From: Pyrobaculum oguniense TE7 | GTDB lineage: Archaea > Thermoproteota > Thermoprotei > Thermoproteales > Thermoproteaceae | Assembly: GCA_000247545.1 (NCBI GenBank) | Contig: CP003316.1 | Location: 591,233 to 655,232 of the forward strand | DNA: 64,000 bases | Direction of reading: 5' to 3' | Shown here: piece after piece, positions 27,037 through 35,789 of the stretch | Layout: every line of letters begins with the position of its first letter | How positions within the stretch are numbered: the first letter of the stretch is position 1 | The notes under the pieces: model-generated | What the model saw: the letters and a program-made list of their open reading frames with translations, nothing else | The model's database searches: none | Told to the model about the DNA's origin: nothing | Translations under genes and position numbers: made by a program

Positions 27037-29954
27037 GTTCCCACAATTTGCAACTCGCTTCTAGCGCCTTTGCGATATCCCACGCCGTCGGCCCACGTCT
27101 TGAATAACAGCTTATCCGCAGGCCTCCAGAGAGTTATGGCATCGCCTAACCTCGCCTTTACGCCCTGCGAGACAAGCGGCAAGACGCGGACCGGGTCCCA
27201 GGGGAACACTCTAGAGGCGTTTACCAGCACGCACCTCACGGGGAAGAGCACGTCTCCAACCACCTCCCCCACCTTGACCCACTTCCCATCCCGTTGTAGA
27301 TAAAACGCGAAGCCGACCACTGGGCCGTCTGCCGTGATCTTTACAAGTCCTCTGGCCCAGTCCACCACCTCGAAGATGGGGCGGGAGTAGGCGTCTTCAA
27401 CCTTCACGACGCCCCAAAGCTGGATAAAGCCCCAGAAGTCTCCCGAAACCGTCAGCTGGGAGGTGTCGGCCCAGACATCTCTGCCGTACTGCGTCTTGGC
27501 GGCTATCCGCGTTGATGTGCAGGTAAATGGGTACTGCCTCCCGCCCTCCCCAAGGCCGTACAGCCCGTGGAAATACGGCGCGCCGTTTAAGAAGAAGGAG
27601 ACGGTTTGGACCAGCCCAGGAGACGTCAACACGTCCGGAGCCGGGGTGGTGGTGTTCACCACAAGAGACACGTCGTCGGATATCACAAAGGCCCCCTCAT
27701 ACCGCGTGTTGTTAATTTCCACCACAATCTTAATGGGCCCAGCCCAGCCAAGCGGCGTCACGTATATGGCGCGGCCTCCAAGCGGTAGAGACTCGCACGG
27801 GCCTAGGGGGCGGTAGCTAATCCACCAGCCGGGGCCCGCGAAGACGCTGTCGAGAGGCCTCCACTCCCTGGAAATCTCGGCGAGTAGGTAGTCCGAGACC
27901 TCGCGGCGTGTTCCGTCAGGCTGGACCACGTAGCCCATCTCTACGTAAATCTTCACGTCGGCGTAGGCCGGCTTGCCCAGCCAGGTGAACATGAAAGAGT
28001 AGCCAGCCCCCGGCAAGGCCAAGTCGGGGGTGGGCGGCTGGGCGGGGCCCCACAGCTCCGCAACAACCCGTAGGCATACAGCCCCTCTACACGCGGTGGT
28101 GGGGATGAGGGAGATGAGAAACGGCCCTGGGTCTGTGACTATTGTGGAGGCGCCCAGCGGCGTGGCGTCGGCGAAGCCCGGCGCCGCGGAGACATCAAGT
28201 ACGTCTTGCAGACCCTCAGGCGCCCACGCAGGCCCCGCCGCGGCGTGGTAGAGCTTATCTGCCGTGTAAGGACTCCGGGTGGTCTTCTTATACTGCTCGT
28301 GGCCGTACATCTCGTAGACGAGAGACGCGGCGTGGGGCGGAGACAGCGTGACGGAGCCCTCTATATCCCAATCCCCCGTCTGTGGGTTAAAGGCCCAAGA
28401 CCTAATCCGGTACGCGTGCCAGAAGTACAGGACGGGGTCCCCCCACAGCAACTTCATCACGTCGCCGGCACCGCCTAGAAACCAGTTGTGAATACCCAAG
28501 AAGTCGACGAGGACGATTTTGTTCATCGGCCAGCCCCTTCCCTGCGGGCCGACTCTCGAATACCCCACCCACGTGCCGTTTACCTTGGTGTACACGTGCT
28601 GGGCGTATACGCAACGGTATACGGGGCTGGGCCACTGGCTACAGGGATAGGGGTGGGAGTACCAAGCCGTCTCGATCCTCGGCGTAGTGGGATCAATGCC
28701 CATAGCAACAGAGGCCGGGTTTATGCCCTTAGGAGGCTCGCTATACGCCGAGTCTATGGAGAAGACGAGCTTCTTCCTCTTGCCAAGCTCTTCGTAGTCC
28801 ATGTAATTGCCGTCTGAGTCCACAGCCCTAAGCGATGTGGGGTAGGAGGCAACCCACGCCCTCCTGCCCTCTATGTCTAGTAGCCACAAAACCGTCACGT
28901 CGGCGCGGATGATTGAGCCGTAGGGCGCCTTTATCCTCACTTCGCGGCCTATTAAGTCGGCCAAAGCCACGTACGGCCTTAGCCAAAACGGCGTCTTGTA
29001 TGCAATGGAGGCGAGGGTGAACTCCCAAGTCCACTGATCGCCTCTCCACGTGGCGTTACCAGCCGTGCTGATCAAGAACGAATCGGGCGGACTTGCAAGA
29101 GACCGCCAGTCCTGGGTCGGTAGCTTGACGATGCGGGAGATGTACAGCGGGACGGGCCTGGGGGGCTTATAGACTATCTCCCCCCAGTCCGCCGGCTCTC
29201 CAATAGCGCGTATGTTGACGCTTCTCAGAAAGGAGCCGCCGCCTAGGTCAGTAGTTAGGGATGTGGTGCCGGAATAGGCCCAAGGATTCGGCATCTTCAC
29301 GACCACCCCGTATGCGGAGTACTCCCCTCCGGCCGGCACGCCGTTGACCATTAGGGCATTCCACCAGCCGGGCCCAGAGGCTGTGGCTGTGTTTTCCTTG
29401 CTGTACGGCACACAGACTGGGTAGCAGTAGTCGGTGAAGGGGCAGTAGTAGTAGACGTCGCTACACACCGGAGAGTAGTAGTGTTGCGGAGGCACCGCCA
29501 CCCTCAGCACGCGGCTGTCGGCGTAAGACGGCCTATCCCTCGGCACGGTGAAGGTAAAGGTGGTTGTTCTCGTGGACGGCTCCTCTTCCACCTTGTAGAA
29601 GTAGTAGATGTAGCCATATGTGTCGTTGCACTTGTAGCGACCGAGCACCCAAGAGCCGTCGAAGTGGCTCACCTTTACTGTATACACGAGGTCTCTGTCC
29701 CAAAGAGCGCTTTGGGCGCTCGACGCGAGCCTCACCTCTGAGCGGTTGGCAAAGGCGCGGCTCCAAATGTAGACTCTGGGGTCGTTCATGCCGCCTAGTT
29801 GTAACACCTCGCCCCAGTAAGGCGCGAGAGCGCCGAAGCTGAATGAGATAACCGCGTCTGCGTACTGGGCGTAGTCCACCTCGCCAACGCGCTCACAGCC
29901 GACTCCGCCCAGCGCAAGGGCAACAGTTAGGAGCAGGAGCGGGAGGAGCCTCAT
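27030..29954 (-). CDS. 974-residue secreted surface protein
   Basis: Residues 1-19 are a clean signal peptide (MRLLPLLLLTVALALGGVG) followed by Cys, a lipobox-like junction. The mature protein is rich in Tyr, Trp and Pro with many beta-strand-like stretches and cysteines, and ends without a membrane anchor. No enzyme motif was recognised. This looks like a large adhesin or tip protein for the surface structure encoded beside it. ATG 29954 is chosen over the upstream start at 30068 because the signal peptide then begins the protein and a GATAAACCTT box lies at 29977-29986. Length and composition suggest an extracellular role; the specific function is unknown. Confidence 0.7.
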   Translation of the reverse strand: MRLLPLLLLTVALALGGVGCERVGEVDYAQYADAVISFSFGALAPYWGEVLQLGGMNDPRVYIWSRAFANRSEVRLASSAQSALWDRDLVYTVKVSHFDGSWVLGRYKCNDTYGYIYYFYKVEEEPSTRTTTFTFTVPRDRPSYADSRVLRVAVPPQHYYSPVCSDVYYYCPFTDYCYPVCVPYSKENTATASGPGWWNALMVNGVPAGGEYSAYGVVVKMPNPWAYSGTTSLTTDLGGGSFLRSVNIRAIGEPADWGEIVYKPPRPVPLYISRIVKLPTQDWRSLASPPDSFLISTAGNATWRGDQWTWEFTLASIAYKTPFWLRPYVALADLIGREVRIKAPYGSIIRADVTVLWLLDIEGRRAWVASYPTSLRAVDSDGNYMDYEELGKRKKLVFSIDSAYSEPPKGINPASVAMGIDPTTPRIETAWYSHPYPCSQWPSPVYRCVYAQHVYTKVNGTWVGYSRVGPQGRGWPMNKIVLVDFLGIHNWFLGGAGDVMKLLWGDPVLYFWHAYRIRSWAFNPQTGDWDIEGSVTLSPPHAASLVYEMYGHEQYKKTTRSPYTADKLYHAAAGPAWAPEGLQDVLDVSAAPGFADATPLGASTIVTDPGPFLISLIPTTACRGAVCLRVVAELWGPAQPPTPDLALPGAGYSFMFTWLGKPAYADVKIYVEMGYVVQPDGTRREVSDYLLAEISREWRPLDSVFAGPGWWISYRPLGPCESLPLGGRAIYVTPLGWAGPIKIVVEINNTRYEGAFVISDDVSLVVNTTTPAPDVLTSPGLVQTVSFFLNGAPYFHGLYGLGEGGRQYPFTCTSTRIAAKTQYGRDVWADTSQLTVSGDFWGFIQLWGVVKVEDAYSRPIFEVVDWARGLVKITADGPVVGFAFYLQRDGKWVKVGEVVGDVLFPVRCVLVNASRVFPWDPVRVLPLVSQGVKARLGDAITLWRPADKLLFKTWADGVGYRKGARSELQIVGTC

Positions 29955-29976
29955 GAACGCCGGGAGGTGTAAGAGG

Positions 29977-29986
29977 GATAAACCTT
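29977..29986 (-). promoter_or_regulatory. Island promoter box
   Basis: Plus strand GATAAACCTT, centred 27-28 bases upstream of ATG 29954. Identical to the box at 32084. Confidence 0.55.
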
Positions 29987-30771
29987 CAACTCGGCGAGGG
30001 CGGTTGCGGGGGGTTCGGAGGGCTGATATCCGCCGGCTCGCTGTGCGTATATGCCGACAGCTCTTCATCCCAACAACTAAGGGGCAGAGCCAGGGGGTAG
30101 TCCACCACGTATATCCCCACCGCCTCTACAGGCGCCGAGACGTACAGCGTATAGGCGCCGTCTGGCCTCCTCACCAGCGCCCACTCGGCCTTGGCCAGCT
30201 CCACGAAGGCGAATTCCGGGTAGCCGTAGTACCGCAAGCCGTAGTAGGGGTCGCCTAGGAGAAATACGGGCGGCTCCCCCCGGCTCTTGTACAAGCCGTA
30301 GTAGTACTGGAGCATCACCGTCAAGTTGCGCGGAATTAAGGCGTAGACCTCTAGCCAAGGCATCAGCTGTGGGAGAGCCACATCCACTACGTACAGCACT
30401 GCCGGACTACCTGAACTAAAGACAGCCGGCCTACACTCCCTAAGCCCCAGGTATACGGCATATTTGAGGTTGCGCTCGGCCTTTTCGCCCTTGTAGGCGT
30501 AGGGGAGGTAGAGGGGGAAGTAGACCACCCCCAGCTGGCCGTCGACAGCCGGCTTATACGTCTTCACCACGTACGTCACGTTCACCCCCTCGTTGAAGGC
30601 TGTGAGGTTGTCGGTGACGAGCCACGGGCGGTAGGCGTATAAAACCCTCTTGGCGTTGTAGAGCTGGTCGGCGATGTTAACCGAGGCAAAGCTGGGCGCG
30701 TGCAATGCGGCGTACATCACCACAAACGAGACCAGGGCCAGGGCTATTAGGCCGTATGTAACAGACCACAT
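29986..30771 (-). CDS. Membrane-anchored surface protein, pilin-like N-terminus
   Basis: 261 aa with a single N-terminal helix (MWSVTYGLIALALVSFVVMY) and a Tyr-rich external domain with NLT and NVT sequons; it ends in a Pro/Ser-rich tail. It begins one base after the preceding stop, so the three genes 32061 to 29986 form one unit. No family was recognised. Minor pilin or pilus-associated protein is inferred from position. Confidence 0.6.
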   Translation of the reverse strand: MWSVTYGLIALALVSFVVMYAALHAPSFASVNIADQLYNAKRVLYAYRPWLVTDNLTAFNEGVNVTYVVKTYKPAVDGQLGVVYFPLYLPYAYKGEKAERNLKYAVYLGLRECRPAVFSSGSPAVLYVVDVALPQLMPWLEVYALIPRNLTVMLQYYYGLYKSRGEPPVFLLGDPYYGLRYYGYPEFAFVELAKAEWALVRRPDGAYTLYVSAPVEAVGIYVVDYPLALPLSCWDEELSAYTHSEPADISPPNPPQPPSPS

Positions 30772-30772
30772 A

Positions 30773-31570
30773 TCAACTACACAAGTAGAAGTAGACGTCG
30801 GCGCCTTGGCCCCAATCGATCGCCCATGTGTCGAGCACGTATACAGTCAGGCGTAGATTCCCCACGCTTGCAGAAAAGCCGTATTGTGCAACATATCCGT
30901 TTCCGGTAAACGATACCTTGTTCCCATCCTGCTCGACGTTAAGGTCGCTCACGCTACCCGAGGAGTACTTCTCCACGCTTGCAGGCGCGGCTGGGCTACA
31001 AGTGACGCCGGGGGCCTCTCGTACGAGTTGCCCCGTGGCTTGGTCGATCCACAAGGTGGCGTATCCGGGGCTTGAGCTACTACAGAAGTCAGCACTTGTG
31101 GAGCCCCATGTCACATGGACGTTGTTGCGGCAACTATGGGGGTAGCCGTGGTGGTACGTGATTTCTAGCTTGAGGAACTCGGCGGGGTGCAGGGGAGGAG
31201 GAGTATACGACACGGCGTAGCTAACCCCCACTATGGGCTCCTCACCGGCGCACGAGACGTAGGCAATCCCCCCAACCACCCAGAGGTACATAGGCCGCGG
31301 GTGGCAAGAAGCGGCGTAGCCCGGCCTAAGCGGCCTCCCGTCCATATACGCCCAGCCGTACCTCGCCAATTGCCTCTCCCCCAGCTGAATCGCGGCGTAG
31401 TTGCCGTACTGGACAATTGAGTACGGCCCCGCTAGCTTAAAGGCGCAGTCCGAACACGCCGGCACAGGCGATATACCCTCTTGTACAGGAAACAACGCGG
31501 CGATAAACACGGCGGCGATCATTGCCAGGCCGGCGAATATCAAGATGTCGCGTAGGGCGATCATGGACAC
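30773..31570 (-). CDS. Pilin-like membrane-anchored protein
   Basis: 265 aa. The N-terminus MSMIALRDILIFAGLAMIAA has a basic residue followed by a hydrophobic helix, as in processed pilin-like proteins, but lacks the canonical glycine. The external domain contains cysteine pairs (CSDC, and CSS near the middle) and is Ser/Tyr/Pro-rich. The start lies inside the end of the upstream gene (10-base overlap); ATG 31564 is an alternative. Function unknown, likely structural. Confidence 0.62.
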   Translation of the reverse strand: MSMIALRDILIFAGLAMIAAVFIAALFPVQEGISPVPACSDCAFKLAGPYSIVQYGNYAAIQLGERQLARYGWAYMDGRPLRPGYAASCHPRPMYLWVVGGIAYVSCAGEEPIVGVSYAVSYTPPPLHPAEFLKLEITYHHGYPHSCRNNVHVTWGSTSADFCSSSSPGYATLWIDQATGQLVREAPGVTCSPAAPASVEKYSSGSVSDLNVEQDGNKVSFTGNGYVAQYGFSASVGNLRLTVYVLDTWAIDWGQGADVYFYLCS

Positions 31571-32061
31571 CTGTACTGCACAAGCAACCAGCGGCCCCTA
31601 GACGTAACGCCGATGGGGGTGCACCCGCCAACATCCCTCGGCTCATAGGGGGGCGGGCACCACAAGCCGTTGTAGGGGTCTGGGCCGATGCGGACGGGGT
31701 AGGGGACGTACTTCTGGCAACGGTATCCTCCTGGATACACCTCAAACACAGCGACGAGGCGGCCTGGGATGCCGGCCGCTTGCCTAAACGCCTCCGCGTC
31801 GCTACCCTCGTACTCCACGGCGTAGATGTGGACGCGGCCGTTGGCGTCGGTGTCGTTGTAGACGTAGATCTTGCGGTGGGGGACGTCCTTCGAGGGGGCG
31901 GCGGGCGCCTCCACTATCTTGGACTGGGGGAAAGGCGCCATGACCGCCAGCGCGAACATTACGAGGGCGGCTGTGGCTAAGGCGAAGACAGCAGCCGCCA
32001 CCACGTCCTCCACTCCGCGTAGCCTCAACGCCCTGGCCCCGCCTTGCGGGGGACTCGCCAT
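31561..32061 (-). CDS. Type IV pilin-like protein
   Basis: 166 aa. The leader ends in RALRLRG at residues 10-16, a class III (prepilin) signal, followed by a hydrophobic helix (VVAAAVFALATAALVMFALA). Glu is at +2 rather than +5. The external domain contains four cysteines and a YVPYPVRIGPDPYNG stretch. It opens a three-gene unit and has a GATAAACCTT promoter box at 32084-32093. A minor or accessory pilin is likely. Confidence 0.7.
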   Translation of the reverse strand: MASPPQGGARALRLRGVEDVVAAAVFALATAALVMFALAVMAPFPQSKIVEAPAAPSKDVPHRKIYVYNDTDANGRVHIYAVEYEGSDAEAFRQAAGIPGRLVAVFEVYPGGYRCQKYVPYPVRIGPDPYNGLWCPPPYEPRDVGGCTPIGVTSRGRWLLVQYRCP

Positions 32062-32083
32062 AAGCGCACCTCCTCCCTAAGCG

Positions 32084-32093
32084 GATAAACCTT
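32084..32093 (-). promoter_or_regulatory. Island promoter box in the divergent regulator/pilin region
   Basis: Plus strand GATAAACCTT, centred 27-28 bases upstream of ATG 32061. It nearly abuts a TTTAGATTTA element (32092-32101) that is placed to start the divergent regulator gene at 32125. Confidence 0.55.
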
Positions 32094-32124
32094 TAGATTT
32101 AGTCACTAGCAATAAGCCCCAGAC

Positions 32125-32370
32125 ATGCCCAGGAGGGGTGGCGAGAAGATGGTGTTGATCTCTATGCATCTGCCGCAGAAGATGCTCCAGCAGATAGAGG
32201 AGCTAGTGAGAAGCGACCTCTACCCCAACAGAAGCGAGCTAATCCGCTCGGCGATACGCGAGCTGTTGTTAAAACACAAAACTGGCGCAACACAGAAAGA
32301 AAAGCCGAAAGAGGGGGCCGAGGCGGAGGCCAAAGAGGAGGACCTCCCCCTCCTTAGGGGGGGGGGGTGA
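32125..32370 (+). CDS. Ribbon-helix-helix (CopG-type) transcription regulator
   Basis: 81 aa. Residues 10-45 form a ribbon-helix-helix fold: the strand VLISMHLPQ, helix KMLQQIEELVRS, then YPNRSELIRSAIRELLLKH. The tail is Lys/Glu-rich. It is the only plus-strand gene of the island and lies back to back with a pilin-like gene, so it is a candidate regulator of the island and of itself. Its last codons fall in a run of 11 G (32357-32367) directly before TGA; slippage there would alter the C-terminus. Confidence 0.85.
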   Translation: MPRRGGEKMVLISMHLPQKMLQQIEELVRSDLYPNRSELIRSAIRELLLKHKTGATQKEKPKEGAEAEAKEEDLPLLRGGG

Positions 32371-32379
32371 AAAAAAGAC

Positions 32380-32396
32380 ATTTCTTTTTCTTTCTT
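32380..32396 (+). terminator. T-rich terminator of the regulator gene
   Basis: A pyrimidine tract (ATTTCTTTTTCTTTCTT) starts ten bases after the regulator stop, as expected for archaeal intrinsic termination, and reaches the stop codon of the convergent gene. Confidence 0.4.
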
Positions 32397-33372
32397 ACTC
32401 TTCAGCCCTCTTCCTCCGGTAGACGAACAAGGCAACTAGGACCCCTCCCAGCGCCAACAACAGTATCGACAAGGCGTTGAAGCCGCCGCCTTCTTCTTCG
32501 GTTGCTTGTAGCTGGAGCTGGGAGAGCTGCAGTTGCAACTGCTCCACCTTGGAGGCCCAGGTCTTGTTAAGCGCTTGGACCTTCTCTCTCAAGGCGTTTG
32601 CCTCCGCCCTCGCGGCCTCCAGCTGTCTTCTTAACGCATCGGCTTCGTTCTTGGCGGCCTGTAAGGCAGATAGCAGAGACTGAATCTGGGCGTCTCTGGC
32701 GCGCAACGCGTCTTCGAGCGCCTTGCGTTGCCTCTCCAGCTCCGCGATTTTTGCAGAGAGCTGAGCCACGGCCGACTCAAGCGCCGTCTTGTTCTGCGAG
32801 AGCGTCTGTAGCTGTTTCTTCAAGTCGGAGAGCTGGGCGTAGAGCCTCCCCAGCTCCATTACTAGGGAGTAGTTGTGCTGGGGGATTTGGAACACCGATT
32901 TGGTGGCGGGGTCGTAGTACCAGCCGGCTGGCGCCACGTTGTGGAACACGCCGATTGGGGTTTGCACAGTGGCGTTGGTGGCGTTTACGAGCTCAACTGG
33001 GCCGACGTAGGCGGAGAACCTCAGCAGTAGCCACCTCAGCGGCATCCACATGGTGCCGTTTCCGCAATAGACGTCGGCAGCCCACAACACTGTGTAATCG
33101 TCTATTTGCGCGGCGTTTTTCACGTCCACAGCCACGTATCTACAAAGGGAGTAGAGGTATTGCATCACGGCGTTGTGCTCCTCCGGCGTGCCGAGGAAGA
33201 GGAGGCCTTCTTGCTTGACGTACACAGTCTCACCGCCTAGATACGCGGCGAAGTGGGTGGCGTTGACAGGGCTGGCCGGAATTATAAGCGCGCCGGGGGG
33301 GTACCAAGATACCCACTGCCCAGCCGCCGAGGCCGCCAACACTGCTAGCGCTAATGTTACAAGCCTGTACAT
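32395..33372 (-). CDS. Coiled-coil surface protein with C-terminal membrane anchor
   Basis: 325 aa. Signal peptide at residues 1-18 (MYRLVTLALAVLAASAAG), an external globular domain to about 165 with NAT/NTS-like sequons, a long Leu/Gln/Ala-rich coiled coil (about 170-290), a membrane helix (about 300-318) and a basic RRKRAEE tail inside. This architecture is that of a stalk protein standing off the membrane, and could connect or space the pilus and the S-layer. It has its own promoter box at 33396-33405. No family name is supported. Confidence 0.68.
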   Translation of the reverse strand: MYRLVTLALAVLAASAAGQWVSWYPPGALIIPASPVNATHFAAYLGGETVYVKQEGLLFLGTPEEHNAVMQYLYSLCRYVAVDVKNAAQIDDYTVLWAADVYCGNGTMWMPLRWLLLRFSAYVGPVELVNATNATVQTPIGVFHNVAPAGWYYDPATKSVFQIPQHNYSLVMELGRLYAQLSDLKKQLQTLSQNKTALESAVAQLSAKIAELERQRKALEDALRARDAQIQSLLSALQAAKNEADALRRQLEAARAEANALREKVQALNKTWASKVEQLQLQLSQLQLQATEEEGGGFNALSILLLALGGVLVALFVYRRKRAEE

Positions 33373-33395
33373 GAAAACGGGGTGAGGGAGATGAG

Positions 33396-33405
33396 GAAAA
33401 ATCTT
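33396..33405 (-). promoter_or_regulatory. Island promoter box
   Basis: Plus strand GAAAAATCTT, centred 28-29 bases upstream of ATG 33372. Same sequence as boxes at 33931 and 35790. Confidence 0.55.
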
Positions 33406-33422
33406 GGGGTTTGAAAAACGGC

Positions 33423-33908
33423 TTACGAGATGCCTATTGTGACTACGCCCTTGGCGATTTGGACAGCCTTTCTCGTATTGCCGTCTATGGCGTATATAAC
33501 ATACGTATACTGCTGGCCTGGGCTAAGCGAGGCAGTGAACCTACAGCTTATAGACTGCCCCGCAACTAGCGCCGGGTTTATGTTGTATCTGGGCACTCCG
33601 CTTGCAGGCGATGCGGTGACGGTAGGAGGCGCTACACAGCCTTGTGATTGTGTAGATACTGTCGTAGATGGGTTGACGATGCGTAGCTCTATACCCTCTA
33701 GCTTGCCGTTCAGCACCTCCACAGTCACGTCGAAGCCTCCCCTATCCGCTGTCACAATTGCGTTGACCCTAAGCGCTTCCGACACGGACTTGCCCATCCC
33801 CTGGAACACCATCACCCCTATCACGCCGACTATTATAAACGCTGCCGCTACTAGTAGCGCCTCTATCGTGGTCATGCCCCTAAGCCTTAGGCTTTTGGGT
33901 TTGGGCAT
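33423..33908 (-). CDS. Type IV pilin (major pilin candidate)
   Basis: 161 aa. The N-terminus MPKPKSLRLRG is a class III leader with cleavage expected after Gly11. The mature protein starts MTTIE, placing Glu at +5 as in canonical type IV pilins, and continues with a hydrophobic assembly helix (ALLVAAAFIIVGVIGVMVF). The C-terminal domain is beta-rich with two cysteines and Ser/Thr-rich loops. It has its own promoter box (33931-33940), as expected for the most abundant subunit. It lies just downstream of the TadC-like platform gene. Confidence 0.82.
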   Translation of the reverse strand: MPKPKSLRLRGMTTIEALLVAAAFIIVGVIGVMVFQGMGKSVSEALRVNAIVTADRGGFDVTVEVLNGKLEGIELRIVNPSTTVSTQSQGCVAPPTVTASPASGVPRYNINPALVAGQSISCRFTASLSPGQQYTYVIYAIDGNTRKAVQIAKGVVTIGIS

Positions 33909-33930
33909 GAAACAGCCGTGAAGAGGGGCG

Positions 33931-33940
33931 GAAAAATCTT
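33931..33940 (-). promoter_or_regulatory. Island promoter box (pilin)
   Basis: Plus strand GAAAAATCTT, centred 27-28 bases upstream of pilin ATG 33908. Confidence 0.6.
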
Positions 33941-35138
33941 AAAGAAGGAAGGCTAGCAACGCGTATTGCAAAGAGGCGCCGGCCGCGCCTCCAAGAGCGG
34001 CGGATTTGTGCAGGCCCATGGGCATGAGGAAGACGGTTATGAAGCTGGCCGTCACCAGGGCTAGCATAGTGGAGACAACCGACCTAACCTCCTCGTAGGG
34101 CGGCGGGGAGAAGAATGGGTTTACTGCTTGGGCATCTTCAAGCGCCTTCACCGCCGTCGATACGGAGTGGGCCAGTATGAACACGGCGGCGATGAACAGG
34201 GCGAACACGGCCATGGACATCTTCACCATTTTCCTCACTGCGTGGGCCTCGATATCCACAAGGGACTGTATGTACTCCACGGCCTTAACCGCAGTGGCGC
34301 CGCCGGCCTCAGTAATGGCGCGGAACATGGACTTGGCTAGTACAAAATACTTCGACGGTATGAAGTAGCCGTACGCTGCCTTCATGGCGGTTTTGTACTT
34401 CCCCACGAGGCGGCCTAGGATGACATCTGGCGGAGCGCCCTCCTTCAACATGGCCGCTGCAGACCTAAGCATCGGCGGCACCTCCCTCGCAATGGAGAAC
34501 CACCACAGCCTATCCTTGGCGTAGAGCCAAGCCCAAGTAACTACTCCAAATACGGCGAAGGCCTCCAAGGGGCGGCCCAGCAAAGCCATGGCCACTCCGC
34601 CAAACAAGCCGATGGGGAGCGACCACTCATACGTCCTCCACAAGTTGAGATCCCTCGGCATGTTGACGTAGGCCACCGCGCCGATGCCCGCCACTGTGGC
34701 TAGCAGGATGGCGTATAACAACGCCGGGTCAATGCTCATGACCCCGATGGCCCATATGAAGAGTAGAAACAGCGGCGTCAGAAAGAGAGCGCCCAGCGCC
34801 GACGTTATGGACTCATAGGTCTTAGCCCTAGCCTCGGCCCTAGCCGTGGCCACGGCCTTCATGGATTCGAGAAAGGAGTGGACCAGCACGTTTCTGTCCA
34901 CGCCGGCCTCCTCCTGGGCTAGGGCGTAGCCGAATAACCTCACCGCCTCTTCCTTGTCCTCTATAAAGTAGGAGGAGGGCGTGGGCATAAGAGAGGCGAC
35001 GAAGAGGCGGCGCGACTCCGCCTCATTGAGTTCGGCCGTGTTTATCGAGGCGAACTTCAGCGCCTCGTTGCCAGAGGCTACGCCGAGGTACGTGGCGAAG
35101 ACTGGGGCAGTTGTCAGGTAGTACTCCTCCCTACGCAT
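33939..35138 (-). CDS. TadC/FlaJ-like type IV pilus platform membrane protein
   Basis: 399 aa polytopic membrane protein with two groups of helices (about 115-170 and 305-399) separated by cytoplasmic helical segments: the layout of TadC/GspF/ArlJ platform proteins. Segments such as REVPPMLRSAAAMLKEGAPP are typical of the type II secretion F domain. It would hold the secretion ATPase encoded at 35805 and extract pilins from the membrane. ATG 35138 is used; a TTG two codons upstream is less likely, since a GAAAAAGCTA box lies at 35160-35169. Confidence 0.8.
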   Translation of the reverse strand: MRREEYYLTTAPVFATYLGVASGNEALKFASINTAELNEAESRRLFVASLMPTPSSYFIEDKEEAVRLFGYALAQEEAGVDRNVLVHSFLESMKAVATARAEARAKTYESITSALGALFLTPLFLLFIWAIGVMSIDPALLYAILLATVAGIGAVAYVNMPRDLNLWRTYEWSLPIGLFGGVAMALLGRPLEAFAVFGVVTWAWLYAKDRLWWFSIAREVPPMLRSAAAMLKEGAPPDVILGRLVGKYKTAMKAAYGYFIPSKYFVLAKSMFRAITEAGGATAVKAVEYIQSLVDIEAHAVRKMVKMSMAVFALFIAAVFILAHSVSTAVKALEDAQAVNPFFSPPPYEEVRSVVSTMLALVTASFITVFLMPMGLHKSAALGGAAGASLQYALLAFLL

Positions 35139-35159
35139 GGCCAAGAGAAGGGGCGGGTG

Positions 35160-35169
35160 GAAAAAGCTA
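35160..35169 (-). promoter_or_regulatory. Island promoter box, variant
   Basis: Plus strand GAAAAAGCTA, centred 26-27 bases upstream of ATG 35138. It departs from the consensus in the last four bases. Confidence 0.4.
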
Positions 35170-35496
35170 GAATAGGTTTCTGAGCACTTCGCGGATGTGC
35201 TCCAGCTTGCCGGCCTTCTCCACGGCCTCTGGCAACTCCCTCACGGCTTGTTGTACAGAGGCGCCGGAGGCAACGCGCCGGATGACGTAGTCCACGGCCA
35301 TCTTGAGGAATTTTGACAAGTCGAGAGCCCTCGCGACTATGCGCCAGTCCTCGGCCTCAAGCCACACGCCGTGCCTCGCCAGCTTCAACACGGCCTTTCG
35401 AAAGGCCTTGGGCTTTACGCCGAGCTCCTTTGCCATCTCGGCTATCCACCTCTCTGTGGCTTCTGTAAGCGTGGGCTTAGGCTTGGCGCTGAGCAT
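35167..35496 (-). CDS. Helical hypothetical protein of the pilus island
   Basis: 109 aa, soluble and almost entirely helical, with a short Lys/Pro-rich start and segments WIAEMAKELGVKPKAFRKAV and AVDYVIRRVASGASVQQAV. The start lies inside the upstream gene's end (20-base overlap), so the two small proteins are translationally coupled. It sits between the secretion ATPase and the platform genes, suggesting a cytoplasmic adaptor. No family recognised. Confidence 0.6.
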   Translation of the reverse strand: MLSAKPKPTLTEATERWIAEMAKELGVKPKAFRKAVLKLARHGVWLEAEDWRIVARALDLSKFLKMAVDYVIRRVASGASVQQAVRELPEAVEKAGKLEHIREVLRNLF

Positions 35497-35767
35497 TGAG
35501 AAGCACCAAGGCCAGCTTCACCACTGGGTCGTCCTCCCTAGCCTTTATGACCTCTACCAACACGTCGCTGGGGATACAGCCCACCACCTTAGACAACGTC
35601 TCCGGCGGCATCGACACAAGCGCCTTGGCTAATAACATTTGCCAATTTTCCTGCGCAGCCTCAAGTTTCGGCATTTCCTCCATCAAGGAGGCCGACGGGG
35701 AGGGAGCTAAAATATGTTCAGGCTCCTCAGCTATGGCCTTTAATCCACCCTTCTTGACCCTAAGCAT
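35477..35767 (-). CDS. Helical hypothetical protein of the pilus island
   Basis: 96 aa. Basic MLRVKKGG start, then a Pro/Ser-rich stretch and two helices (AQENWQMLLAKALVSMPPET, then PSDVLVEVIKAREDDPVVKL). ATG 35767 is chosen since a GAAAAATCTT promoter box (35790-35799) lies upstream; the frame is open to 35857 but that extension overlaps the ATPase gene. Cytoplasmic partner of the secretion ATPase is a guess from position. Confidence 0.55.
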   Translation of the reverse strand: MLRVKKGGLKAIAEEPEHILAPSPSASLMEEMPKLEAAQENWQMLLAKALVSMPPETLSKVVGCIPSDVLVEVIKAREDDPVVKLALVLLNAQRQA

Positions 35768-35789
35768 GGGTGAAGGATGGGGTGAGGGT

